Positions 44,001 through 53,001 of a stretch of 64,000 nucleotides of DNA are shown here, piece after piece. This stretch comes from Azovibrio restrictus (GTDB lineage Bacteria > Bacteroidota > Bacteroidia > Chitinophagales > Chitinophagaceae): contig JANLJF010000019.1 in NCBI GenBank assembly GCA_029255605.1, positions 39,413 through 103,412 on the forward strand, in the 5' to 3' direction. The position numbers were made by a program, and so were the translations under genes. The notes under the pieces are model-generated. The model saw only the letters and a list, made by a program, of their open reading frames with translations, was not told the origin of the DNA and made no database searches. The number at the start of each line of letters is the position of its first letter. The stretch's first letter is position 1.

Positions 44001-45668
44001 ATGATCAATTTTATGAAACAAGAAGGCTTATTCAAATATTTTAAGAACGACCTTGTTGCCGGCATTATCGTCTTTCTCATTGCCCTGCCATTGTGCCTGG
44101 GTATAGCGCTGGCATCGGGCGCACCACTTTTCTCCGGTATTGTGGCCGGTATAGTAGGTGGTATTGTTATTGGTTTCCTGAGCGGCTCTCAATTGAGCGT
44201 AGTGGGGCCAGCTGCCGGACTGACGGCTATAGTACTGAGCGCCATTGGCGAATTGGGTGCTTTTGACGTTTTTCTATGCTCGGTAATGGTAGCAGGTGCT
44301 GTACAATTTGTATTGGGCATACTGAAAGCCGGCACGATAGCCAATTATTTTCCCAGCAGCGTGATAGAAGGCATGCTGGCAGGTATTGGATTGACAATTA
44401 TCATTAAACAAATACCCGACGCGGTAGGCTATACCAAGCAAAACCATGATAGTATGGTGGATGCAGAAGATGGCTTTTCTATGGACATCATAACCGACAG
44501 CCTGCGACACATAGAACCGGGTGCAGCTATTATAGCAATACTGGGTATATTGATATTGATATTGTGGCAAACCAAAGCTTTCAGTAAACTGAAGTTTTTG
44601 CCAAGCGGACTAGTAGTAGTAATAATAGGCGTATTGCTGAATGGCCTGTATCAAATGACAAGTGGCAATCTTTACCTGGACAATACACACCTGGTAAGCC
44701 TGCCGGTAGCTACTGATTTCAATAGCTTCATTGGTAACTTCATGATGCCTGATTTTACTGCATTATCTAACCCGAAAGTATGGCAGATAGGTGTGGTAAT
44801 AGCAGTTGTGGCATCTATTGAAACACTGCTGTGTATAGAGGCAACAGATAAACTGGATCCGCTGAAACGGTATACACCAACCAACCGTGAGCTACGTGCG
44901 CAAGGCATAGGCAATATGGTAAGCGGCCTGATAGGCGGCCTGCCGGTAACATCTGTTATCGTACGTTCATCGGCCAATATCAATGCAGGCGCACGTACAA
45001 AGCTCTCAGCAATCATACATGGTACCTTGTTATTAGTATGTGTGGCTGCCATCCCAACCATATTGAACCTGATACCCAAAGCATCGCTGGCGGCCATATT
45101 GATATATACCGGTTACAAGCTTTGCAAACCATCGGTATTCAAGCACATATGGAAAGAAGGTGGCGCTACACAGTTCATTCCTTTTGTGGCAACGGCGATA
45201 GGTGTAGTATCGCTAGACCTGTTGAAAGGTGTGGGTATAGGCCTGGTGGTAGCTGTGTTTTATACATTGCGTGCCAATATGCGCATACCCTACTATTTTC
45301 AGCGCAGCAGCTTCAGCAATGGTGAGCTCGTAAAATTGACATTGGCACAGGAAGTATCGTTCCTGAACAAAGCAAGTATTAAAGAAACACTGGAAAAACT
45401 ACCTGAAAACACCAGCATTATTGTAGATGCCAGCCAGACAGAATATATAGATTATGACGTGCTGGAACTGATACGCGATTTTCATGAAAGTAAAGCACCG
45501 GATAGAAATATAAAGCTATCGCTGATAGGCTTTAAGAATACGTATAAAGTGCCCTCGGCAGCATCGGAATGGGATGTAGTATCTGAATTGGCAAATGGCA
45601 ATGAAGAGCCCAAACGCAGCGCAGGTACTTATAAAAAACTGCTGAAGCAACTGACAGGTAATGACTAA
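44001..45668 (+). CDS. SulP-family anion transporter
   Basis: A 555-residue carrier with about 12 membrane segments. FKNDLVAGIIVFLIALPLCLGIALASGAPL at the start is the SulP signature (TM1). NADs such as GNMVSGLIGGLPVTSVIVRSSANINAGARTK are also conserved. The C-terminal 120 residues form a STAS-like domain (NTSIIVDASQTEYIDYDVLELI). SulP proteins move sulfate, bicarbonate or other anions. A beta-carbonic anhydrase gene 36 bp downstream favours bicarbonate. Confidence 0.92.
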   Translation: MINFMKQEGLFKYFKNDLVAGIIVFLIALPLCLGIALASGAPLFSGIVAGIVGGIVIGFLSGSQLSVVGPAAGLTAIVLSAIGELGAFDVFLCSVMVAGAVQFVLGILKAGTIANYFPSSVIEGMLAGIGLTIIIKQIPDAVGYTKQNHDSMVDAEDGFSMDIITDSLRHIEPGAAIIAILGILILILWQTKAFSKLKFLPSGLVVVIIGVLLNGLYQMTSGNLYLDNTHLVSLPVATDFNSFIGNFMMPDFTALSNPKVWQIGVVIAVVASIETLLCIEATDKLDPLKRYTPTNRELRAQGIGNMVSGLIGGLPVTSVIVRSSANINAGARTKLSAIIHGTLLLVCVAAIPTILNLIPKASLAAILIYTGYKLCKPSVFKHIWKEGGATQFIPFVATAIGVVSLDLLKGVGIGLVVAVFYTLRANMRIPYYFQRSSFSNGELVKLTLAQEVSFLNKASIKETLEKLPENTSIIVDASQTEYIDYDVLELIRDFHESKAPDRNIKLSLIGFKNTYKVPSAASEWDVVSELANGNEEPKRSAGTYKKLLKQLTGND

Positions 45669-45704
45669 AACTCATAATTATTTAACCACAAAAACTATTT
45701 TAAA

Positions 45705-46376
45705 ATGCATACTTTAAAAAATATAGACAAAGCAAATATCACGCCATCGCTCGCATTACAATTGTTGAAGAATGGCAACTTCAGGTTTGTTAATAACCTA
45801 AAAGTGAACCGCGACCTGCTGGAACTGGTAAATGAAACAAAAGATGACCAGTTTCCATTTGCTGCCATTGTTAGCTGCATGGATTCACGTACATCGGCAG
45901 AGGTGGTGTTTGATCAGGGTTTGGGCGACATATTCAGTATACGTATAGCTGGTAATGTGATAAATAATGATATACTGGGCAGCCTGGAATATGCTACCGC
46001 TGCGGTGAAAACCCCATTGATAGTGGTATTGGGCCATACAGGTTGTGGTGCTATAAAAGGCGCCTGCGATCATGTAGAACTCGGTAACCTGACATCGCTG
46101 CTGAATAAAATACAACCTGCTGTGCAACAGGAGCAAAAGCATACGCAGCGCGATGGTAAAAATGCGCAATTTGTAAACGAGGTGGCTATGCTGAACGTAC
46201 ACCACTCTGTAGACAGGATATTGGCTGAGAGTACCATCATAAATGAACTGGTAAGCAGTGGTAAGGTAGGCATCATAGGTGCTATGTATAATGTAGCTAC
46301 AGGCAGGGTAGAATTCCTGGAAGAAACCATCCGTATGGCACAACCCCAAGATATGAGTATGGCGCTTGCCGGTTGA
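45705..46376 (+). CDS. Beta-class carbonic anhydrase
   Basis: A 223-residue enzyme converting CO2 and bicarbonate. The zinc site is complete: VSCMDSRTSAEVVF (Cys, and the Asp-Arg dyad) and LGHTGCGAIKGACD (His-x2-Cys). The N-terminal segment of about 45 residues is helical, as in the family. It lies 36 bp after the SulP transporter gene, so both are probably in one operon for bicarbonate supply. A terminator follows. Confidence 0.94.
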   Translation: MHTLKNIDKANITPSLALQLLKNGNFRFVNNLKVNRDLLELVNETKDDQFPFAAIVSCMDSRTSAEVVFDQGLGDIFSIRIAGNVINNDILGSLEYATAAVKTPLIVVLGHTGCGAIKGACDHVELGNLTSLLNKIQPAVQQEQKHTQRDGKNAQFVNEVAMLNVHHSVDRILAESTIINELVSSGKVGIIGAMYNVATGRVEFLEETIRMAQPQDMSMALAG

Positions 46377-46407
46377 TCATATTGAGAGAGGTGTCTTATT
46401 TTTATGG

Positions 46408-46437
46408 AACCGTTGCCCGTAAGGGCGCGGTTTTTTT
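46408..46437 (+). terminator. Intrinsic terminator after carbonic anhydrase
   Basis: AACCG-TT-GCCC-GTAA-GGGC-G-CGGTT stem with a small internal bulge, followed by a run of T. Confidence 0.8.
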
Positions 46438-46522
46438 GTTAATTCTATGTAACATCTTTGGCGTACCTTTTAATTAAGAAGTGCACCTTTGCATATTTGT
46501 GGAGCTATCATAAAAGCAAACT

Positions 46523-47503
46523 ATGAGCACAATCAGGAAAATAGGAGTAATGACATCGGGCGGCGATAGCCCCGGCATGAATGCGGCTATACGTGCAGTA
46601 GTACGTACTGCTACTTATCATGGGATAGAAGCATATGGTATCAGGCGTGGCTACCAGGGTATGATAGATGGCGATATATATAAAATGGAAGCGAAGGATG
46701 TATCGAACATTATACAGCGTGGTGGCACTATACTGAAAACGGCACGCAGTAAAGAATTTATGACTGATGAAGGGATGCAAAAAGCCTATGACAACCTGCA
46801 AAAACATGGCATAGAGGGCTTGGTGCTGATAGGTGGTGATGGTACTTTTAAAGGTGCTGTTGCCTTCTTTAAAAAATATACGATACCGGCAGTGGGTTTG
46901 CCGGGTACGATAGACAAAGATCTGGCAGGTACGGACTTTACTATAGGCTTTGATACAGCGGTAAATACAGCGGTAGATGCAATAGATAAGATACGTGATA
47001 CTGCAGAAGCGCACGATAGGTTATTTATTGTAGAAGTAATGGGCCGCGATGCAGGGTATATAGCATTGCATAGTGGCCTGGCCTGCGGTGCAGAAGATAT
47101 ACTGCTGCCTGAAACAGTGACCAATATAAACGATGTGCTGGATAGAATAGATATGGACGAACGCCGTAAGAAAACCGTGCATATACTGGTAGTAGCAGAG
47201 GGCGATGATTTTGGCGGCGCTAAAGAATTACAAGCCAAAGTGCAGGAACGCTTCCCGATGCTGGATAGACGAAGTGCCATACTAGGACATATACAGCGTG
47301 GTGGGTCGCCTACCTGTGCAGACAGGATACTGGCCAGCAGATTGGGTTATGCAGCTGTAGATGCACTGCGGAAGGGCCAAACACAAGTAATGGCAGGCAT
47401 AATAAATGGAGAAATAGTGTACACACCGTTTGAAAAAGCTATTAAAGAAAACGTATGCCTCAGTAAGGATATGATAGATATGATAAGAGTGCTGGCAGTG
47501 TAG
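46523..47503 (+). CDS. pfkA: 6-phosphofructokinase
   Basis: A 326-residue ATP-dependent PfkA of glycolysis. GVMTSGGDSPGMNAAIRAVV (ATP site), IGGDGTFKGA (GGDG marks ATP rather than PPi use), PGTIDKDLAGTDFTIGFDTA (catalytic Asp) and VEVMGRDAGYIA are all intact. The length is typical. It lies between the carbonic anhydrase terminator and the EEP-family gene. A variant promoter box CACCTTTG lies just upstream. Confidence 0.96.
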   Translation: MSTIRKIGVMTSGGDSPGMNAAIRAVVRTATYHGIEAYGIRRGYQGMIDGDIYKMEAKDVSNIIQRGGTILKTARSKEFMTDEGMQKAYDNLQKHGIEGLVLIGGDGTFKGAVAFFKKYTIPAVGLPGTIDKDLAGTDFTIGFDTAVNTAVDAIDKIRDTAEAHDRLFIVEVMGRDAGYIALHSGLACGAEDILLPETVTNINDVLDRIDMDERRKKTVHILVVAEGDDFGGAKELQAKVQERFPMLDRRSAILGHIQRGGSPTCADRILASRLGYAAVDALRKGQTQVMAGIINGEIVYTPFEKAIKENVCLSKDMIDMIRVLAV

Positions 47504-47556
47504 TTAGAAATACTAATTTCTAAAGCTAAAATCCTAAACAAGCATTTCTAAATACA
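47504..47556. repeat. Short AT-rich intergenic repeat, copy 2
   Basis: The gap after pfkA, read on the minus strand, contains GTATTTAGAAAT, TAGGATTT and TTAGAAATTAG. These words recur in the etfB-etfA gap. Confidence 0.35.
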
Positions 47557-47563
47557 GTATAGA

Positions 47564-48559
47564 TTGTTTCAAAAGTTACTACTCACTATTTGCTTTGCGA
47601 TACTTGCTACAGCCGTATATGCGCAGGGTAAGGATTATGCTGTAGCTTTTTATAACCTGGAGAACCTTTTTGATACGCTGGATGACCCATATGCCCATGA
47701 TGAGGATTTTACTCCCAAAGGCAGTTATCGATATACAGATAAAGTATACAGGCAGAAACTACATAATATAGCCGGCGTATTTCAGAGCATAGGTACGGGT
47801 AAAGTAGCAGATGGTGCCATATTGATAGGTGTGGCTGAAATAGAGAACAACCGTGTATTGAATGACTTGATTTCTCAGCCTGAAATAAAAAGCAGAGGTT
47901 ATAAATATGTGTGGTATAACAGCCGGGACGAGCGGGGTATAGATGTAGCGCTGGTGTATAACCCTAAGTTCTTCAAGCCGCTGATGTCAAAGCCATTGCC
48001 GGTATCGTTGCATGGCAGCGATGCTACGCGCGATGTACTGTATGTAATGGGCACCCTGGTAGGCGATACCGTACATGTGCTGGTAAACCACTGGCCTTCG
48101 CGCAGGGAAGGCAGAGAGGAAACGGCAGATAAACGGAATGTATTGGCAATGGTGAACCGAAAGAAGATAGATGCCATACTGCAAGCAAATCCTAAGGCGC
48201 GCATACTGGTGATGGGCGACCTGAATGATAATCCCACGGATGGCAGTGTGCAGCAAACGCTGGGTGCTAAAGCAGACAGAAACAGCAATCTTTACAACCC
48301 ATGGATAGACCTCTTTAAAAATGGCAAGGGTACTGGCGTGTTTGAGCGCGTGTGGTACCTGTTCGACCAGGTGATCATCTCTAATGGCTTTATGCAACAT
48401 GCAGGATTGCAGTATGTAGCATGCGAGATATATGACCGTCCTTTTCTGCGGCAAACAGGTGGAAAGTTTATTGGCTATCCGCGTCGCTCGTTTCGTGGCA
48501 AATTCTGGAACAATGGCTACAGTGACCATTTTCCTGTAGTGGTATACTTGAAGAAATAG
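47564..48559 (+). CDS. Secreted endonuclease/exonuclease/phosphatase-family protein
   Basis: A 331-residue protein with a signal peptide (LLLTICFAILATAVYAQ) and an EEP fold. Visible motifs are AFYNLENLFDT (Asn/Glu metal site), GVAEIENNRV, VLVNHWPSRRE, ILVMGDLNDNP (catalytic GD-N) and YSDHFPVVVYL (catalytic SDH). No ATG precedes the signal peptide in frame, so TTG at 47564 is the likely start. Probably an extracytoplasmic nuclease or phosphatase; the substrate is unknown. Confidence 0.85.
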   Translation: MFQKLLLTICFAILATAVYAQGKDYAVAFYNLENLFDTLDDPYAHDEDFTPKGSYRYTDKVYRQKLHNIAGVFQSIGTGKVADGAILIGVAEIENNRVLNDLISQPEIKSRGYKYVWYNSRDERGIDVALVYNPKFFKPLMSKPLPVSLHGSDATRDVLYVMGTLVGDTVHVLVNHWPSRREGREETADKRNVLAMVNRKKIDAILQANPKARILVMGDLNDNPTDGSVQQTLGAKADRNSNLYNPWIDLFKNGKGTGVFERVWYLFDQVIISNGFMQHAGLQYVACEIYDRPFLRQTGGKFIGYPRRSFRGKFWNNGYSDHFPVVVYLKK

Positions 48560-48586
48560 AAAAAGGGAGTAAACACTCCCTTTTAT
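48560..48586. terminator. Terminator between the EEP and Hsp20 genes
   Basis: AAAAGGGAGT / ACTCCCTTTT perfect 10-bp stem with a 4-nt loop, in the 49-bp gap between convergent genes. Confidence 0.85.
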
Positions 48587-48608
48587 GTACCACACACCCA
48601 ATTAAAAA

Positions 48609-49043
48609 TCAGTCAACTGTGATTTTGCTGGTAGTAGATTTGGAAACGTCTTTTTTAGGTAAGCGCAAACAAAGAATACCATCAGTGTAAGTTGCAGTGA
48701 TCTTTTCTTTACTTACATCTTGAGGTAGCGAAAAACTGCGGGAAAAAGATGAATAGTTATATTCCTTGCGTGTATAACCTTCATCTTTATCTTCTTTTTC
48801 TGCTTCATCTGCAGCGCTGATAGTCATAAGGTTTTCGTCAACATCTATATTTAAATCATCTTTTTTAAAACCCGGTACTGCCATTGATACCTCATAATAA
48901 TCTTTCTTATCTGCAACGTTTACGGCAGGTATCGTTAGCATTCTTTTAAACCCTGTTTCAAACCATTCATTCCATGGTTTGAAAAAATCATCAAATGAAG
49001 AAGGCAGGAAATCCCTCTTTTTTGCTAATGTGTTGGCTGCCAT
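48609..49043 (-). CDS. Small heat-shock protein, Hsp20 family
   Basis: A 144-residue alpha-crystallin-type chaperone. The core domain (about 40-135) has MAVPGFKKDDLNIDVDENLM and the typical closing TYTDGILCLRLPKK. The C-terminal I-x-I motif is replaced by SKITVD. It holds unfolding proteins under stress. It is divergent from the universal stress protein gene, 151 bp away. A near-match promoter box TTCCTTTG lies upstream. Confidence 0.93.
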   Translation of the reverse strand: MAANTLAKKRDFLPSSFDDFFKPWNEWFETGFKRMLTIPAVNVADKKDYYEVSMAVPGFKKDDLNIDVDENLMTISAADEAEKEDKDEGYTRKEYNYSSFSRSFSLPQDVSKEKITATYTDGILCLRLPKKDVSKSTTSKITVD

Positions 49044-49170
49044 AACTCATTGTTTTATTGTGATCTGAAAGTTTATATGGCAAAGGAACACCGGATTCTA
49101 TCACTAATCAATGACTGGTATCAGAGAATAGAGATGATTAATATCATATATAGAGGAATGCTTGCATTGT

Positions 49171-49178
49171 TAGATTTG
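49171..49178 (+). promoter_or_regulatory. -7 promoter box for the Usp gene (TAGATTTG)
   Basis: An exact TAnnTTTG 16 bp before the ATG at 49195. Confidence 0.5.
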
Positions 49179-49194
49179 TATAAAACTTTATTCT

Positions 49195-50016
49195 ATGAAG
49201 AAGATTATAGTAGTTTTTGACGGCGCGCATTTTGCGGAGGGGGCTATGAACTATGTAAATGCTGTTAATAATGAAGCGCCGGTATTAGCTATTGGGTTGT
49301 TTTTACCTTCTATAGACTATGCAGAAATGTTGACGTTTTATAGTGCCGGTATAGCAGGCCCGTTATATATACCCAGTATTGATACTGAGGCAAATGATAT
49401 TTTTGCCAATGTTGAAAGGTTCAAGGCATATTGTATTAAGCACAATATTGAACACAGAGTGCATGATACCATTAACGGAGGTGTTATAGAAGTATTGAAA
49501 AGTGAAAGCCGGTATGCGGACCTGATACTATTAAGTAGTGATTTGTTTTATGAAAACCTTGGTGAAATTTCTAAACAGGAATATATTGAAGATACATTGA
49601 AAGCTACGGAATGTCCTGTACTGCTTTTGCCGGAAAACTATAAAACGCCCGCTAGCGTAGTAATGGCTTACGATGGCACAATGTCTTCAATACATGCAAT
49701 AAAACAGTTTGCATACACAATGAAAGAGTGGGTAGGGTTGCCAACTACCATTGTTTATGCATCCGATAAAGACGATGATATTCCTGAGTTGCCTATGCTG
49801 AAAGAGTATGCATCTCGTCATTTTTCGGATTTAACCTTTTTAAAATTGGAAGCAAATCCGAATAAATATTTTGAAACATGGCTACAAAATAAAGGTGCTG
49901 CTATGTTAGTAACCGGTGCGTATGGTAAGAGGACATTGACGGGAAGCTTTAAGAAGCACTTTCTCCAGGATATAATCGCTGAACATAAATTGCCGATATT
50001 TATTGCACATAAATAG
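49195..50016 (+). CDS. Universal stress protein, tandem Usp domains
   Basis: A 273-residue protein with two Usp folds: KKIIVVFDGAHFAEGAMNYV begins the first, ASVVMAYDGTMSSIHAIKQF the second. The second ends with VTGAYGKRTLTGSFKKHF, the G-x2-G...G-(S/T) nucleotide-binding pattern of ATP-binding Usps. Codons look clearly AT-richer than in most of the window. It is divergent from Hsp20; both fit a stress group. A long inverted repeat follows the gene. Confidence 0.9.
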   Translation: MKKIIVVFDGAHFAEGAMNYVNAVNNEAPVLAIGLFLPSIDYAEMLTFYSAGIAGPLYIPSIDTEANDIFANVERFKAYCIKHNIEHRVHDTINGGVIEVLKSESRYADLILLSSDLFYENLGEISKQEYIEDTLKATECPVLLLPENYKTPASVVMAYDGTMSSIHAIKQFAYTMKEWVGLPTTIVYASDKDDDIPELPMLKEYASRHFSDLTFLKLEANPNKYFETWLQNKGAAMLVTGAYGKRTLTGSFKKHFLQDIIAEHKLPIFIAHK

Positions 50017-50035
50017 TATCAGTTTTATTTATCGT

Positions 50036-50070
50036 ATAGTGGTATACCCAAGTATACCACTATCTTATTT
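50036..50070 (+). terminator. Long inverted repeat after the Usp gene
   Basis: ATAGTGGTATAC / GTATACCACTAT perfect 12-bp arms with a 4-nt loop, then a T-rich tail. Probably the Usp terminator, but it lies only 24 bp before the next -7 box, so an operator role is possible. Confidence 0.6.
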
Positions 50071-50086
50071 TCATAAATAGGTGTTA

Positions 50087-50094
50087 TACCTTTG
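50087..50094 (+). promoter_or_regulatory. -7 promoter box for the DsbA-family gene (TACCTTTG)
   Basis: An exact TAnnTTTG, 85 bp before the ATG at 50180, leaving a longer than usual 5' leader. Confidence 0.55.
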
Positions 50095-50179
50095 CAATAT
50101 AGTATGCGCTTGAAACCATAAGCCTACTGCATAGAAACGCTATTAATCGCCTTGATCAGTCAGTAGTAAAAACAAAAAG

Positions 50180-50887
50180 ATGAAAGTAGATATCTGGAGT
50201 GATGTGATGTGCCCGTTTTGTTATATAGGTAAACGGAAGTTTGAAAATGCACTGGCGCAGTTTGCTAATAAGGAAGATATAGAAATAGAATGGCACAGTT
50301 TTCAGCTTGATCCTACTGTGCAACCGGAGCCGGGCAAAGATATATATAGCTACCTGGCAGAACGTAAAGGTTTAAGCGTAGAACAAAGCAAGCAAATGCA
50401 TGGCAATGTGGTGCGCATGGCAGCCGATGTAGGGTTGCAGTATAATTTTGATAAAGCAGTAATTGCCAATTCATATGATGCACACCGTGTAAGCCAGCTG
50501 GCAAAAAAGTATGGTAAAGGTGATGCGATGGAAGAACAGCTTTTTAAAGGGTATTTTACAGAAGGGAAGGATATATCTGACCATGAAACGCTGGTGGCTA
50601 TGGCTGCCGCAATAGGCATGAATGATGAAGAAGTGAGGCAAATGCTGGCAGGCAATGCCTATAAAGATGCTGTAGACGCGGATATACACCGTGCCGCACA
50701 GATAGGTATCAATGGCGTGCCTTTCTTTGTTTTCAATAATAGATATGCTGTAAGCGGTGCCCAGCAGCCCGAAACATTCCTAGGTGCGCTGAATGCTGCG
50801 TGGAAGGAATATGAGAAAGAAAACCCTAAGCTGACGATGATAGATGGCGATGCAGAGAGCTGCGAAATAGGCGGTGACTGTAAATAG
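50180..50887 (+). CDS. DsbA-family oxidoreductase, FrnE type
   Basis: A 235-residue thioredoxin-fold protein with the start VDIWSDVMCPFCYIGKRKFENAL, where CPFC is the redox pair. INGVPFFVFNNRYAVSGAQ is the cis-Pro loop. FrnE proteins are cytoplasmic (no signal peptide here) and have been linked to oxidative and metal stress resistance. The C-terminus carries a further Cys pair (AESCEIGGDC). It is convergent with the TauE gene, 7 bp apart. Confidence 0.92.
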   Translation: MKVDIWSDVMCPFCYIGKRKFENALAQFANKEDIEIEWHSFQLDPTVQPEPGKDIYSYLAERKGLSVEQSKQMHGNVVRMAADVGLQYNFDKAVIANSYDAHRVSQLAKKYGKGDAMEEQLFKGYFTEGKDISDHETLVAMAAAIGMNDEEVRQMLAGNAYKDAVDADIHRAAQIGINGVPFFVFNNRYAVSGAQQPETFLGALNAAWKEYEKENPKLTMIDGDAESCEIGGDCK

Positions 50888-50894
50888 CCGCCAT

Positions 50895-51686
50895 TTAGTT
50901 TAAAAGCAATTCTTTTATAAGAATATAAGTACCCATTGCCAGCACAAACCATCCAAAGCCTTTTTTCAACTTAGCGCCGGCTATTTTTCTGCTTAGCCAT
51001 GTTCCAATAATGATACCGGCAACAGCAATAGCTGCGATTAGCAGCAGAAATGGCCAATCGATATATTGCTGCCCTATATCGCCTGTAAAGCCAATTAAAG
51101 AATTGAGTGCAATAATAAGCAGTGATGTACCAACTGCTTTCTTCATAGGTATATGGAGTACCAGTACCAATGCTGGGATAATGAGAAACCCGCCACCGGC
51201 ACCTAATAGGCCCGTTATTAACCCGATGCAAACCCCAAATAGTAATAGCTTTGAAAGGGCATTGGTTGATGAGGTATTTGCATCTTTGGTGGCATTGTTC
51301 CGTATCATGGAAACGGCAGCTAATACCATAAGAATTGCAAATAACACCATCGTTGCTACCGCTCTGCTAATTTCTATGCCGCCTATTGAAAATAACACAG
51401 GTGGTATTGCCGGTATGAGGAATTTGCGTGTAAGAAAAACGGTGGTGATAGATGAAAGCCCGAACAATAAAGCGGTTCGTACATCTACCTGTTGCTTGCG
51501 GTAGTTGAGGTAAGCGCCGATAAGGCTGGTAAGGCCCACAATGAATAAAGAATAGGAGGTAGCTTGCGTGGCATCCATATGGAACAGGTAAACAAGCACC
51601 GGCACAGTAAGAATAGAACCTCCACCGCCGATGAGGCCCAGGGAAATTCCTATCATTATAGCTGCGCAGTAACCAATAATCTCCAT
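50895..51686 (-). CDS. TauE/SafE-family membrane transporter
   Basis: A 263-residue protein with about 8 membrane segments in two homologous halves. GISLGLIGGGGSILTVPVLVYL and GLITGLLGAGGGFLIIPALVLV are the paired Gly-rich signatures. Members export sulfite, sulfoacetate or other organosulfur anions, but the substrate here is unknown. It follows its own promoter box TACCTTTG on the minus strand. Confidence 0.9.
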   Translation of the reverse strand: MEIIGYCAAIMIGISLGLIGGGGSILTVPVLVYLFHMDATQATSYSLFIVGLTSLIGAYLNYRKQQVDVRTALLFGLSSITTVFLTRKFLIPAIPPVLFSIGGIEISRAVATMVLFAILMVLAAVSMIRNNATKDANTSSTNALSKLLLFGVCIGLITGLLGAGGGFLIIPALVLVLHIPMKKAVGTSLLIIALNSLIGFTGDIGQQYIDWPFLLLIAAIAVAGIIIGTWLSRKIAGAKLKKGFGWFVLAMGTYILIKELLLN

Positions 51687-51705
51687 AGAGAAGTATCAAA
51701 AGGTG

Positions 51706-51713
51706 CAAAGGTA
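51706..51713 (-). promoter_or_regulatory. -7 promoter box for the TauE gene (TACCTTTG)
   Basis: An exact TAnnTTTG on the minus strand, 19 bp before the ATG at 51686. Confidence 0.55.
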
Positions 51714-51774
51714 GAAAAAGAAAACTGACACAGTAATTAGGTGGTGCAGTCGATAAGACTACCGAAGGCTTTTG

Positions 51775-52914
51775 CTATTTATGTTTTTCGTTGCCTTCTG
51801 TTTCTTTATCCCTTTTGTTTTCCAGTTTCGTCTTAATACGGAATATCCTGTTGCTGATGGGGCTTTGCCGTGGACGTGCATCACCTAATAATACCCCCCA
51901 TTGCTGCAGGTGGGCCGATTTGTCGAAAACAATTTTTAACAAGGCCATTACGGGTATAGAAAGAAACATACCTGAAATCCCCGTCAATGTACCACCAACA
52001 ACTATGCCTACGATGCTGGCCAACGCATTTACCTTTACCTTGGAGCCAACTATGCGTGGCATAAGAATATTATTGTCGAGAAATTGCACAAAGGCAATAG
52101 TGCCTAACACAGCCCATATCTGCCATAATTCCTGCGATGTAGTGAGTGTAAGCAGTACGCCTATAAGATTCCCGATTAATGCACCTAAATAAGGTATAAG
52201 GTTGAGTATGGCAAATGTAATGCCAATGAGTATAGCATGTTTAATACCGAATAGCATCAATATGCCACCTAAAAGAATAGTGAGGTAAGCAATCTGTATC
52301 AGCAGACCAAGCAGGTAGTATTTTACCATTACTTCTGTTTCTTCCACCGCCTCTTTCACTTTAGGATGCTGCGCTTCAGTAAACCATAAATACACAAACC
52401 GTAATAGCAGGTTGCGATAGAACATGATAAGGAATATGTAAATGGGCAACAAGCCAAGGAATACAAAAATGCCACTAAGCGACACGGCTGCGCCCTGCAA
52501 CTGGCTACCGGCATTGCTTCCCAGCTTTGAACCTTGCTGTTTGATCATGGCCAACTGTTGGTCAACACTATAGTTTGTCTTGGTGCTGATCCATTGACTA
52601 AGGTTGTTCCAATGTATTATCAGGTTCTTTTTAATGCTTTCAATATCGCTTACAAAGCTGCCTATCTGCCATGATAAGAAGAAAGCGATGCCTGCAATTA
52701 CCAGGAATAACAGCACAATGCACAATACGATGGAAAGCGCTTCAGGAATTTTATATTTCCGGAACCAACGGAAGACGGGCAGCAATAACAATGCAATAAA
52801 AAATGCTGTTAATAGCGGCATGATAACCCCCTGGCCAAACACTATGACAACGCCGGCGGCGCAGATACCTATCAGTTCTATAGAGCGGCGTATGGTCAGC
52901 GGCAGTTTATTCAT
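51775..52914 (-). CDS. AI-2E family transporter (PerM-like)
   Basis: A 379-residue membrane protein with about 7-8 membrane segments: VVIFGQGVIMPLLTAFFIALLLLPV near the start, and the conserved LGALIGNLIGVLLTL and VGSKVKVNALASIVGIVVGGTLTGISGMFLSIP toward the end. The family includes TqsA (AI-2 export) and Na+/H+ exchangers, so the substrate is open. A charged C-terminal tail (about 345-379) is cytoplasmic. No promoter box was recognised. Confidence 0.9.
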   Translation of the reverse strand: MNKLPLTIRRSIELIGICAAGVVIVFGQGVIMPLLTAFFIALLLLPVFRWFRKYKIPEALSIVLCIVLLFLVIAGIAFFLSWQIGSFVSDIESIKKNLIIHWNNLSQWISTKTNYSVDQQLAMIKQQGSKLGSNAGSQLQGAAVSLSGIFVFLGLLPIYIFLIMFYRNLLLRFVYLWFTEAQHPKVKEAVEETEVMVKYYLLGLLIQIAYLTILLGGILMLFGIKHAILIGITFAILNLIPYLGALIGNLIGVLLTLTTSQELWQIWAVLGTIAFVQFLDNNILMPRIVGSKVKVNALASIVGIVVGGTLTGISGMFLSIPVMALLKIVFDKSAHLQQWGVLLGDARPRQSPISNRIFRIKTKLENKRDKETEGNEKHK

Positions 52915-52970
52915 ATCATTGATGTGGTTTAAATTATTTTAAAAACTGTGCCATAGTATTTTGCGTGGTA

Positions 52971-53001
52971 AAGTAAAGCCCGGCAATACCGGGCTTTACT
53001 T
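52971..53001 (-). terminator. Hairpin terminating the ACMSD-type gene
   Basis: AAGTAAAGCCCGG / CCGGGCTTTACTT perfect 13-bp stem with a 5-nt loop. It overlaps the first base of the stop codon on the minus strand. Confidence 0.75.
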
